NCBI GenBank assembly: GCA_904063045.1
Contig: CAJFCJ010000002.1
Location: forward strand, 124,001 to 188,000
Source of the DNA: Dimorphilus gyrociliatus
Taxonomy: Eukaryota > Annelida > Polychaeta > Dinophilidae
DNA length: 64,000 nucleotides
Direction: 5' to 3'
Shown: positions 12,859 through 24,489 of the stretch, one piece after another
Layout of the letters: every line of letters starts with the position of its first letter
Numbering within the stretch: position 1 is the first letter of the stretch
The notes under the pieces: model-generated
The model's database searches: none
Seen by the model: the letters and a program-made list of their open reading frames with translations, nothing else
What the model was told of the DNA's origin: nothing
Position numbers and translations under genes: made by a program

Positions 12859-15800
12859 GCCGGAGTTTCCAACTCAGAAATCGAAACAGATCTAAAACGG
12901 ATCTTAAAACTTGATGAAGTTCAAGAACGGGTTGATGAAAAAGGTCAAGATTTTAAGCGACAAAAGCAACGATCAAAAAACAAGAAATCGAACAAAAAAC
13001 ACTGGCGCAACAATAGTAGAAAAAAATCACAAGCTGAAGAGTCAAGTAAATTTCGCGAAAGTGAACAGCCAGTAGATAATACTCGAAACACAACAATGAA
13101 TAATAATAATGTGAGTAAAATTGCCTGGTGCCATTGCTAAGATTAATTCCAACGTTTAACGAATGCAGAATATTCAAGAAACTGTTCAAACTTCAATATT
13201 ACCAAATCCGTCAACCAAGAAACACATAAATTCCGCTCACAATTCATCGCCATCGTCTACGCCCAGAGAATTAAGCAGTGCAAGTCAACAACAAGCACGA
13301 AAACAACAACATTCTCTCTCTCCTACTCCTATCTCTGCCGCGCATATTCCACCTCAAATGATACCTTATACTGCACATCAAGAACCTGTATTTAGTGTCT
13401 CTCCCAAACAACAGCATCTTCGTCAGACTTTTGATTCCTCTTATCAAATCAATCAAAATGTGCCTTCCCATTGTTTTGTGCAAGCTCAGCCTGTGCATCA
13501 CCAAAGGCCTATTGCCATAAATCAATCAAACCCTCGTCAACTTCATAATTTTAATAATAAAAAATATGTAGCAGATCATCAGTCAGCTCGAAGTCATAAT
13601 CCTCCAAGGACACCATCGCATCCTTTTAATCAAGGAAAAGATCAATATAATATGCAACCACAACGATTTGCGGACAATCATAATATGCTGTTAGGCAATA
13701 AACCAGATCTGAGAATTGTACGGGATAATTCCGAAAGTCGGAGGGTAGGATTTAGATCATCAGAACGAAAAAAAGATAAAGAAATAATTCGAGATACTCC
13801 TGAGTCTCACCCAATTGATCAGAAGTCACAACAGAAAGGTAACAGATTCAAAGAAAAAAAGGAAAAGAATGAAAAAACTGAAAGGAGCGAGAAAACCGAA
13901 AAACTCAAATCTGCTAATAGTAAGGAAAAAACGGACCCAGTAAAAAAAACTGTTCTTAATCCTAGTCCAAGAACAAGACAAAAAAGTGAAAATGAAAAAG
14001 AAAAAGAAAAGAAAGAGGAAAACAGCATCCCTAAGGAAAAAGAGAAACCCAAAGAGTCAAACAAAGGCAGTCATATTCTGAGTAAAGAAGAGCAGAAAGA
14101 ATTTGAAGGTATTTAGTTACAGTTAGTTTTCAATTTGTAAGGAAACTGCGATATTTTACAGAAAAAAATAGAGAAGATATAGCAAAATTAAGGAAAGAGT
14201 TTATATATCCGCTGAGCAAGGTTTGAAAAGAATAAAAGTCATATTGTGTCCTGAACTGTTTGAATTATTTAATTTCAGATAAAAGCAAAATTTCCTTGGG
14301 CTAGATTCTTTTGTCAACTGTGTGATTTACATCAAAGTGATTTGGAAGATGCAAATAAACATGGACAATCTAAAAAGCACATAATTAATTTGTTGCTGAA
14401 AAAGGATAAACAAATAGTATTAAAAATTCGTAACCCATCCAAAAGCCACAATGACCTGTTAACTGAAATGATTGAAACAGTTGTTGAGGAAAATGGTTTG
14501 ACAGAAGATGATTTTGACAACCGTTGGAAAGTAGCAATTGAATTGGAGCAACTATTACGAGAAGTGCATCCAAGTAAATATTTTTCATTAAGAAAAATCA
14601 ATTTTATAAAAAATTTGTGATTTTTAGAAGTAAAGTTACATATTGTTGGTTCTACTGCTACTGGTGCCGGAATTAAATCATCAGATTTGAATCTTGATAT
14701 TGAATTTGATGACCCTGAAATTTTACTCGATGTGTATCAGTTATTACAAAATAATGATTGCTATACTGATATAAAATTCAATAAGAAATGTCGAGTTGCT
14801 AGCGTTCATGCTGTTAAAGATGGTCTACCTTTGACTATTACCGTTGCTCAATCTAATACCAGAGATATGACAAAATTACTGAAAACGTTTATGATTATAG
14901 ATCAAAGAGCAAGAAAATTATGCATTGCTTTCAGAAAACTTGTGGATGTTATAGATGGAGGGTGTTTAGAAATGGGAATGATGCCAACTTTTATTTACTA
15001 CATTATGGTAGTATTTTTCCTTCAACAGTCACCATACCCTGTCTTACCAGTGCTACATCGGAAATTTAACAGATCGGATGATGTAGAAATAATTTGGGAT
15101 CCTGCTTTGGCAGTTAGAATTGGTTTAAATGAGAAGAAATTAAATAATTTAAGCCTGGGTGAATTATGGTTTGATCTTATAATGTTTTATGCCATTGAAT
15201 TTAATGCTCGAAGATTTGTTGTATCTATCCGCCAACTCCATGATGTACGAAAATATGATAGACGATGGTTTAGGAAAGTCTACTCTGTTGAAGGTAGTGT
15301 TTATGAAACATTTTAAAGAGTAGAGTTTTATTGTAATTTTTTGTCATTTTCACTCAAACAGATCCGATGAACCCGAAAATGAACATGATTAAAAGCTTAT
15401 CAGCCACTGGATTTAATTATTTGCAAACTGCATGGTACAAAGCAGCTTTATATTACGGCAAAAAGTTAAACAAATTCTCCAATGAAGAACCGTTGATTAG
15501 ACCTTGGGATATAGGAACAGGAAGAAAGTTATGGGAGAATACTGACGATGAAATAAGTGATAACGAAACAATATCGAAAGATGAAATTGATACTACAAAT
15601 GCTACGGGCAAATCAAGAGAATCACCAGAAGAGATTCAAAAGCTAGGTAGGCAGTCACGAAAAGAAACTAAGGATAATTGTCAGAAAGAAGTGTCTGAGA
15701 AAGATACTTTGAGGGAGGCTGATACCAAAGCGACTGAGATCGATGATAAGAATGAGAACTTGAATGATAAAGTCAAAGAAGAAGAGGAAGTAGAGGATGA

Positions 15801-17591
15801 AGAAAATTTTAAATTCACCATTGATGCTAAAATTTTTAATTTAGTTAAGGTTGTATTTTTAATGAGTTTTATTATTGAAAACTTCTTAAAGTCTGCTTTC
15901 ACATATTCAGCCTGCACCATCTGTTTGCACGCTTTGTGACGAGGAGGGACACTCAAAAATAAATTGCCCCAATGAAGAACTTCCAGAACTTGAGGAGCTT
16001 CCTGCTTATAATAAAAGCTGGGACAAAACTCTAACAGATGTTCTGAGAAAAATTCCTGGTAAGAATTTATTCAGTCCTCATGTTAAAATTTTAAGTCTAT
16101 ATTCGCTTCAGAATTATGTGAGTTGAAAGAAAAAGATTTCATCGCAAGGGAAACAGTAATGCAAACACTTGCAAATCGAATATCCACTGAATTTAAAGGT
16201 AAATTCTATTTTTGTGCTATTATCATAACTACTTTGAAAATATTTCCAGACGTATGGCTTAGCTTGTTTGGTTCGTCAAACAATGGCTTTGGATTCAAAG
16301 ATTCTGATATTGATGTCTGCATGACTTTGCGCAGGTCGCCAGTCTTACCAAAGAATATACATTCAGAATACGTTATTAAGAGGGTTTCTAAAGTTCTGAA
16401 ACACTGTGGGGAATTTAGAGAAATCATGGATATTCCCAGTGCCAAGGTACCAATTGTTAAGTTTACCCATAAGGACACTGGCTTAGATGGCGATATAAGC
16501 TTGTACAATACACTTGCTCTAAGAAATACTAGACTATTGTACACATACTCTCAGATTGATGAAAGATGTCGGATTCTAGGTTATACAAGTAAAATTTTTG
16601 CTCGGGTAATATTTTTATGTTTTCCAAATGAATTCAAATTTACAAACATGATATTCTGATAGAGGTGTGATATTGGCGATGCGTCAAGGGGCAGTCTGTC
16701 TTCATATGCATACATTTTAATGGTTATTTACTTTTTACAACAAACCGAACCCCCTGTTCTTCCTGTTCTTCAAGAGGTATATTTAAACCACAATTTAAAC
16801 ATAATTTTAACATTAGAATAATTAAAGCTCTACGACGGATCTGAACCTCCAAAGTATTACGTTGAAGGCTGTAACACATACTTTTTCGACAACATTAAAG
16901 ATATAATTGTAAGCTAATAAAAAAATAAGCATAAAATACTTTAAACAAAACAATTTTAGGAGGGAAGAGTCTGGAATTGTAACCGAAACACAAAATCTGC
17001 TGGTGAACTCTGGCTAGATATGCTCAAGTTTTACACAGAGAAATTTGACTTTTCCAATACTGTAATATCTATCAGACAAAAGAAAAGTTTATCTACGTTG
17101 AAAAAACTTTGGACAGGATGCGCTATGGCTATCGAGGATCCTTTCGATTTGAATCATAATTTAGGAGGTTTTTTAACTGGTCGAATGCGAAATTTCATAC
17201 TACAAGCTTTTCGTCGAGCCCGTGTAGTTTTTGGAACACCGCTAGATCATATTCCTGATGATTTTGAATCTTATGAGGAGTACCTATTTTCTAGACAAGC
17301 TTTGTATCCTGGAAAAGAGCGTCCTAAGGACAGACTCTGCCGCAAATGTGGACACGTTGGTCATACTTCAAGGGACTGCAAGCGCAAGCGACAGTAAGTT
17401 CTGTAATATTTCTAACAAGCTAAGTTAATAAACTTATTCATTACAGAAATTCTAGAGGAGAAAAACCAATAGATGATGACGATACCTGGTGGCGTCGTTC
17501 ATTTAGCGAAGTTGAAGAAGTGAAAAAGGATAAGAGAAATGCTGATGAAAATGGAAAAAATGATAAAGAAAAATTAGAAAAGACGATTTGA
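12859..17591 (+). CDS. TUT4/TUT7-type terminal uridylyltransferase (ZCCHC11/ZCCHC6 family); first exon unresolved
   Basis: Adds uridines to RNA 3' ends (pre-let-7, deadenylated mRNA) in animals. Thirteen exons: 12859-13110, 13169-14108, 14162-14220, 14279-14573, 14628-15293, 15362-about 15852, 15911-16058, 16112-16198, 16250-16605, 16663-16776, 16828-16908, 16960-17393, 17447-17591, giving about 1,355 residues. Domain order matches TUT4/7: basic disordered N-terminus, C2H2 finger ([19 protein letters not shown]), an inactive nucleotidyltransferase domain ([10 protein letters not shown], lacking the paired catalytic Asp), CCHC knuckle [14 protein letters not shown], the active domain ([19 protein letters not shown], third Asp in LDGDIS), PAP-associated domain ([34 protein letters not shown]-like), and a second knuckle [14 protein letters not shown]. 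The donor after residue block KIFNL is one of three in-frame choices. It converges on REXO1, with 120 bp between stops. Confidence 0.93.
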
Positions 17592-17711
17592 TTTTTGATA
17601 TGTTATGTTATTTAATATGATGTTACAAATTTTGGTTTATTGAGAACATGAAACTTTGTTCTGTCTTTAAAATCTATATTAATTTTTGCTAGTCACACAT
17701 ACAAACAGTGA

Positions 17712-20700
17712 TCACGACACCACTCTCTTAGCCTTTAAATCTTCTTTAACTTTCCAAATAGCTAGCTCCATTGCTGCTACAGCATCTTCTTTGCTATCGT
17801 GGCCATCAACATTGTTCTGGATTATTTTCTGAAAGATAATTGCAAACTAGTAGTGTAGGTTTCGTCTATAATGATGGAGGTTACCTGCAAATACTGACTC
17901 ATCAAGTTTTTTAATGCTCTTTTATGAGGCGGTCCCAGCTTATGGGGAAATATCACTGAAGTATCAACCACACATCGATGACTAATCTGTTAAATTGTAT
18001 GATTTTAAACCTTTTCAATCAATTTTTTTAATGTTAAATTGTAAATACCTTCAAAGCTATTAAATCAGACTCTAGACTGTGTCCAATAAGAATTGATCGC
18101 GATGATATAATATCCCGCAATATATCTTGAGCTTCTTGTAGACTGTAGGTCACACCTTTCATGTTTTCTTCCGATAGTCCACTAAATCTAGTATTATAAT
18201 CAATAATAGGAGTAGAGGGAAGAACCTTCATCTCAATAACTGTATCAAAATCTGAGTCAACCAACGTAACTCTTGCTAATTCCATTCCTTTAACAGTATA
18301 AACCATTTCACAATCAACGGCATAAACTCCGCACTCTTCTTTTGTTTTGAATGAGTGCGGCTGTGTCTGCACAAATCCTTCGAAATCCAAGTATTTATTC
18401 GAATCATGAACGTGATTCTTGAGGTACAGAAAATAATTACTGTTATATTATTTATTAAAATTGGTTAATATCACAACCTTTGCAAAGCAACACCCCTTGG
18501 CACTCAAATCACCAGAGCAACATGTATAACGATTATCAACCGAACCAGCAACTATAGGCAAAATTAATTAATTACTTATTCATGAGCTTTCCCATTAACA
18601 GTACCTCTTCTTCTATAAGACCTTCCGTAATGATAAACGCATTCTCTTTCGCTTTCGTATTGTCCACTTTCTAGAATAGAAAACACCTCGCCACATCTAC
18701 TGCATATTTTATCTTGCGCTAACGGGAGATAGGATAAAAGATAGAGAAATAGATAAAATCAGAATGGATTATTTGATTACATCAATTAAATAAAATTAAT
18801 TTCGTGTAAATTTAGCAACTTTATTAGATGACATAGTAAATATAGTATCATTAATTAACAAAGTTTCCTTCAAGGAGAAATACAAAGTTACTTTACTTAC
18901 GTTTTAATAATTTATTTAAAGATTTTGGAGGCCTTAGACTTGTATCAATAACAACTTTGGTTTGATCATTAGGATTAACAAGGGGAAAGCCATTTTCCTT
19001 TAATTGTTGTGCAGTTAAAATATGTTTTTCTAGATGTTTATATAAATCAGACGCTGAAAATAGAATTTACATGTAATTTTATATTTGCTTAATAAATAAC
19101 TGTGACGGATAATCTTATAAACCTATTTGCAGTCTCTTGCACTTTTTTCTATTATATTAATGAGTACCTTTTAATTTTCCAGAAAAGTCATATTGAGCTC
19201 CAGAGCGTCGCACAGTATAATTCGTCGTAAGCGCTTTATACCCCCCTAGAATCATTGAGTGTGTCAAAACTGATTCTTTATTATTGCTCTGTTTGATATC
19301 CGGCTTTTCGTTCGCTTTTCTCAAGCGATTAATCAAGTTTATAGCGAGATTCAAATACCCTTTTTTACTTGGAGCTCTTGCGCAGAGTTGTTTTTCCTCA
19401 TTCTCCGCCTAATTAAACAATATGTTTTAAAATTCATTTCTAGAAATTAGAAGGTTTACCTGAGGGTACGCGTCTTTATCCTGTAGACCCATTTTTAAAA
19501 ACTCTTCTATTATCAGATTCAAATATCTCTGCCTAACGTTTGTAGGTACAATTCCTTTTGAATCCGGAATTATTATAGGCTTCTTAATTACTCCCTAGGT
19601 ATACAAAATTTAATTAAGAATTTAATCTAGTTAATTTAAAAAGCTAACAGGATTATGAGCCACCCGTTTAGTCTTCCCGTCTTTATTAATAGTACCACAT
19701 GGAGTTGCCATCTTTTTATTTGTCGCCGCATTAACTTTATCCTTCTATGTCAACGTTAAAATAATTTGTATAATGATATATATTATATATACAGAAAACT
19801 CCACCTCGTTTCGCATTTGACGATAATGTAATAATCTATTTTGCATGACTTCCACAGGCGATGGTACATGAACTGGTTTAGGTAGCTGACGGTTTACCTT
19901 TTAAATTCAACAATAAGCTCTGTTAAGAGAATTTAAATTTCCACTAAATCATTTTACCTTTTCAGCACCAGCGTGAGCTATTCTATGTTTAGATTGACTG
20001 TCTGAAAATTGGGTACTTTCGGTTGATAATGAATCATTTTTCTTGGCAGATGTTGAAACACTGGGGTCGGTTATATTAGGAGTAGCTTTTTTTCCGCTAT
20101 CTCGCAAGCAAACAATAGTTTCATTATCACTACTTGAATCACCGAATAATTCTTCGTGACTTATTATACGTTTGGGTTTCTGATTTTTAGAATCGTTTTT
20201 CGATTTAGATGTTTTCTTCTCATCCTTCTTATTTTTCGATTTACTTTCAGACTTATTAGAAGAGTGTTTTTTATCTTCTGAACGTTTTTTATCTCTTGAT
20301 TTTTCATGCTCATGACTCTTGTCTATTTCTTTGTCAGATTTTTTACCCTCGTTCTTTTTATCCCGATCAGAATGGTGATGTCGACGACTCTTCTTTTTAT
20401 AACTAGAATTTGATTTTTTCTTGCTATCTTTATTGCCTTCTCCATTATCCTTTGAATCTTTGGTACTAGTCGTCTTCTCAATTTCTCTATCAATCTCTCG
20501 GTCCCCTGTTAAATCCTTCTTTTCTTTCTCAATCGCTTCGGTCTTAATTATTTTCTCACTAATTGAAGATTTATCTTCCTCTTTCGATTCCTTCTTTAGA
20601 CTCTCCATAGGACATTTATTAATGCCAGCAGAGTTTTCAATTTGATCAGCTTTTGAAGGATTGCCCTTAGCCTCACTATGAACATTAACGGCAGTTTCAC

Positions 20701-21435
20701 TTTCGGTAGTTTTCTCTGGACAACCTTTACAATTGACTTTACTGATTTGCTTAACGATTGCGTAATCCGTTTCCGTTAAAGTATCATCAAAATCAATTTT
20801 ATTATGTGAATGGTTGTTAATACAAGAATTATTCTCGGTTCTTGGTCGCTTTTCTTTTGTTTCTATATCAGAGTTGTCCTCTTTCTTCCTCTTTAGCGCC
20901 TGCGGTTCATATTTTGGTGTCGGAACATAGTCACTTGTGGAGGGTGTCTTATGACAAAAATATTTTGTTTATAGTGTAAAAGTGTGGGCAATTGTAAAGC
21001 ACCTTATTACTAGAGTCCGATTGAGATTTAAGTAGATGTCGAGGTGTCGGTTTATAAAAAGCTACTGGGGCTCGGTTTACGGCTTGAAAATTTAAGGCTG
21101 GCTTCAATTTACTTTGCTACGGAGACGTAAAAGAAGTACATTACAAGAATTTATTAAAACAACGTGTTTTGCCTACTTTATAACGCTTTTTGTATTCATC
21201 AATTTCTCTTTGGGTTTTGCGTACAGCTGCACTTAAAGATGCTATGAGAGTGCTAGTTTTGGCTGGAGAAGAATTATAATTTGGTTAGTTAAAAACAACT
21301 TAAAGAAATTTTTAACATACGAATAGCTTTCTCCGAGTACGTAGAGTGCTTATAGTGACAATGAGGTCTTTCGCAAAGACCGTTAGCATAAAAGGGACAT
21401 AAATGAGACTTGAAATATCCCGAGGCTTTGAACAT
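17712..21435 (-). CDS. REXO1-type 3'-5' RNA exonuclease (DEDDh)
   Basis: Exons in transcript order: 21321-21435, 21177-21262, 21003-21116, 19958-20947, 19805-19897, 19649-19741, 19460-19594, 19168-19408, 18901-19053, 18605-18718, 18478-18551, 18049-18417, 17885-17986, 17712-17828. They sum to 931 codons plus stop with no frame break. The start [19 protein letters not shown] carries a CCCH finger (C-P-H-C-H-Y), as in REXO1. The middle (exon 19958-20947) is a low-complexity Lys/Ser/Asp-rich linker. The C-terminal catalytic domain has Exo [10 protein letters not shown], Exo [13 protein letters not shown] and Exo [13 protein letters not shown], complete for DEDDh. A Cys pair [10 protein letters not shown] and [12 protein letters not shown] precede it, as in vertebrate REXO1. 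The vertebrate protein binds Elongin A; that role here is inferred only. Edges near 19741 and 19805 are the least certain. Confidence 0.92.
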
Positions 21436-22123
21436 TTTGACTCGTTTTTCGGTGAGCGATAATACGTTAGGAGTTTAGTTGAGGCACAGCATTTGCATTT
21501 CTATCTGCCAAATACAGAGTAAGTTGTGCTGTTAGCTAATTTCTTAGCTTTCGTCTTCAAAAAGAGCTTATTTCTAGAGAGTTTTCAAAAGACATTCTCT
21601 GGTTTATGCAATCTAGTTAGAATTTATCACAGCTGGCGAAATATTCCGAGGAGCTACTTCATGTTGGATGTCGCCACACAGATGTATTTAAATGGAAATA
21701 TATTTCGTTTTGTTCCCTTTCATATAAATTACAGTAAAATAAATAGTAGTCTTTTTTATATAAATAAATCGTTAATATTTAAGAAAATTTATATTTCAAT
21801 ATCAAACAACAGACAAGTCCGTGACATTAATATGCAAACCCCTAAACGACCTTTGATTTAAGAAATGTTTTATTGCAATAACACAGGAGATCCTGCCTTT
21901 TAAGATTCTAAGATTAAGATGTCCCGGAGTCACACTCTATAAATTCAGCAAAAAAAGATCCCTGAATTTGGTAAGAATTAAAATCTGTCAAGTAATATAA
22001 TGTTACTACTTAAATGCAAATAGTTTTATCTTTGTTTTACTTATTAACCTTTGAGCTTTTGTCCTATTAGTAATCATTGAATCATTTATGGTTTGATCAT
22101 TTTTCTCACATAGAAATGTGATA
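21436..22123. promoter_or_regulatory. Divergent gap between REXO1 and SLC25A42
   Basis: About 690 bp, AT-rich, between two start codons facing away from each other. A 111-codon open frame at 21526-21861 has no domain or splice context and is probably chance. No motif stands out. Confidence 0.4.
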
Positions 22124-23077
22124 ATGGATGATAAAAATGTCTCAGCTAGCAGGCAGGTGATTACATCATTAGCTGCTGGCGCATTTGCAGGTGCTGTTGC
22201 TAAGACTACAATAGCACCTCTAGACAGATGTAAAATTAACTTTCAGGTAGTATGAAATATATGAAAATCTCTTACGTATATCACTTAAAAATTCTTATAT
22301 ATCAAGGTTCGACAATGGCGTTACACATTCACTGGAGCTTTCAAATTTTTAGTTCAGACTTATAAAAAGGAGGGCTTTACTAGTTTATGGCGAGGAAATA
22401 CTGCAACTTTGGCTAGAATTATCCCTTCTGCAGCAATACAATATGCTTCTCACGAGCAATGGAGGAACCTGCTTGTACTTTTCACTGGCTCAAATTCAAT
22501 TCGAGAGCTACCTTCCCACTGGAGATTTGTCGCTGGATCACTAGCTGGAGTAACAGCTTCCACATGTACTTATCCATTAGATCTGGCTAGAGCAAGAATG
22601 GCTGTCACACCTAAAGACCGCTATGCCAATATTTTTCAAGTTTTTATGAATATCCTTAGAGAAGAAGGCGTGTCGAGTCTTTATAGAGGCTATAGTGCCT
22701 CCGTATTAGGTGTCATACCTTATGCAGGGGTTTCATTTGGTACATATGAGTCTTTGAAATGGTTTCATCAGGATCCGTTAACTCCCTTACATCGATTGGG
22801 TTTTGGAGCACTTGCGGGGCTTTTGGGTCAAACTTCATCATATCCCTTAGATATTGCCAGAAGGCGAATGCAGACTTCTGAGGCTCTGGGTGGAAATCAG
22901 CATTATAAAACAATTTTGACAACATTTGTTTACGTCTATCGAACTGAAGGTTTAAGAAGAGGACTTTACAAGGGTCTTAGTATGAATTGGATAAAAGGTC
23001 CAATAGGGGTTGGCATTAGTTTCACAATCTTCGATACCGTTCAGTATATTTTGAGATGGGCATGGCCATTGGAATAA
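22124..23077 (+). CDS. SLC25A42: SLC25A42-type mitochondrial CoA/PAP carrier
   Basis: Imports coenzyme A into the mitochondrial matrix in exchange for adenine nucleotides. Exon 1 is 22124-22246 ([11 protein letters not shown] start), exon 2 is 22307-23077; phase 0 junction, 297 aa. Three mitochondrial-carrier repeats are visible, each with its P-x-D/E-x-x-R/K signature: [21 protein letters not shown] and [11 protein letters not shown]. Family-diagnostic blocks include [37 protein letters not shown] and [21 protein letters not shown], which match vertebrate SLC25A42 (about 318 aa) rather than other carriers. AATAAA at 23162-23167 is the likely poly(A) signal, 85 nt past the stop. Confidence 0.94.
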
Positions 23078-23830
23078 CAAATTAACTTTAGCTTCTACAA
23101 TTAATTGATAATGTTTTTTTATTCGGTAAACTTGCATACTAATATAAAGACAATGAAGGAAAATAAAATATCCATTAAAAAAAAGGCGCGAAAAATTACC
23201 AGTTTATTGATTTAGTGAGGTAGCTAGAATCAATCAAGAAAATTCATTCACATTCAGATTCGAATCCTATACCAGTCTAGAATTGTATATTTACTATTTT
23301 ACCACAGCGTCATTAAAGCACGTGAAAACTGTTTATTAAATTCGCATTTTAACCTAACTCAGGAAGACGGTAAATATAATATCCTTCCTAAAAGCATACT
23401 TTTATTGAGAGATTAAATATAGGTTGCCATTACAAATTCAGTTTTCGGTTATTAATAAAAAAAGTTATTCATTCGAACAAGAAGTATGTCTTATAAGGTT
23501 CAAATTACTTTAATCAGTATTAATTACTTATTATTGTCCCATCTTCAAAAAACACCAATTAAGTTAAACTAATTGTGATATGAAATTGGTGGATAATGAC
23601 TAAGAGTATTAGTGTATATACCATCATACAATTATGCAATATGCGTCCTGGAAGAAATTATTAATCTTACCTTATTGAGAAAAATAGAATGAAATGGATA
23701 TGTTCTTGAAAGTCTTCATTTAGTCACGCATGTGTATAAAGAATAAATAATGAGAAGAGGACTTGAGAGATCCGATATCAAAAATATACATTGTCAAGAT
23801 AACAATTCTTATCTATAATATTTTCCAGAA
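23078..23830. other. Intergenic, SLC25A42 to NHP2
   Basis: About 750 bp of AT-rich sequence between two plus-strand genes. It holds the SLC25A42 poly(A) signal and presumably the NHP2 promoter. The acceptor-like TATTTTCCAG immediately before the NHP2 start suggests an intron in the NHP2 5' UTR. Nothing else seen. Confidence 0.4.
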
Positions 23831-24489
23831 ATGGGAAAAGTTAAGAAGACTAAAGACGAAGTTGAGGAAGCAGATGACGGAGCAAACAAAGGAGATCAAT
23901 TCAAAGAATTACTGGAGAGAGTTAATGCTATTGCGAACCCTATAGCATCTAGAAAGCTTTCAAAAAGAATACTCAAGTTAGTGAAGAAAGGTAAACGAGT
24001 GCTTTGTTTGTAATGTTTCTGTACTAATAAGTTATAATTTTAGCAAACGCTAACAAGAGTCTTATTCGCGGAGTTAAAGCCGTACAAAAGTCGATTCGAA
24101 AGCAAAAGAAAGGGCAAGTATAAAGTTTTTCTATCGAAGAACGCTTTGAAATATTTATGAAGGCACTTTTTAAACATTATATTTTCTACAGGATAGTTAT
24201 TCTAGCTGGTGACGTGACGCCCATCGACGTTATCAGCCACTTTCCAGTTTTGTGCGAAGAATCTGAAATTCCATATTGCTACGTACCATCTAAGGAGGTA
24301 GGATTACTAAAATTTCAACAATGTCATTTATGAGCCAATAAATAATTTTACTTATTTTAGCACTTTGGACAAGCAGTAAATTCGAAGAAATGGGTACTGA
24401 CCGCGATGATTACGAAAAATAACGACTACGAAGATTTGTATAACCAGGTCTATGAAGAAGTTGATGCTTTACCTCTACCGATTCAATAG
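23831..24489 (+). CDS. NHP2: NHP2, core protein of H/ACA snoRNPs
   Basis: L7Ae-family protein of H/ACA snoRNPs and telomerase, guiding pseudouridylation in the nucleolus. Exons 23831-23990, 24044-24113, 24192-24297 and 24361-24489 give 154 aa, as expected (human 153). The core block IVILAGDVTPIDVISHFPV with IPYCYVPSKE is the L7Ae RNA-binding fold, and the end LPLPIQ matches NHP2. The N-terminus has the usual acidic-basic leader and an ANPIASRKLSKRILKL helix. The second intron begins with GCAAGT, not GT, a GC-AG intron: only this donor joins the frame correctly (see findings). An acceptor-like sequence lies directly before the start codon, so a 5' UTR intron is likely. Confidence 0.95.
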
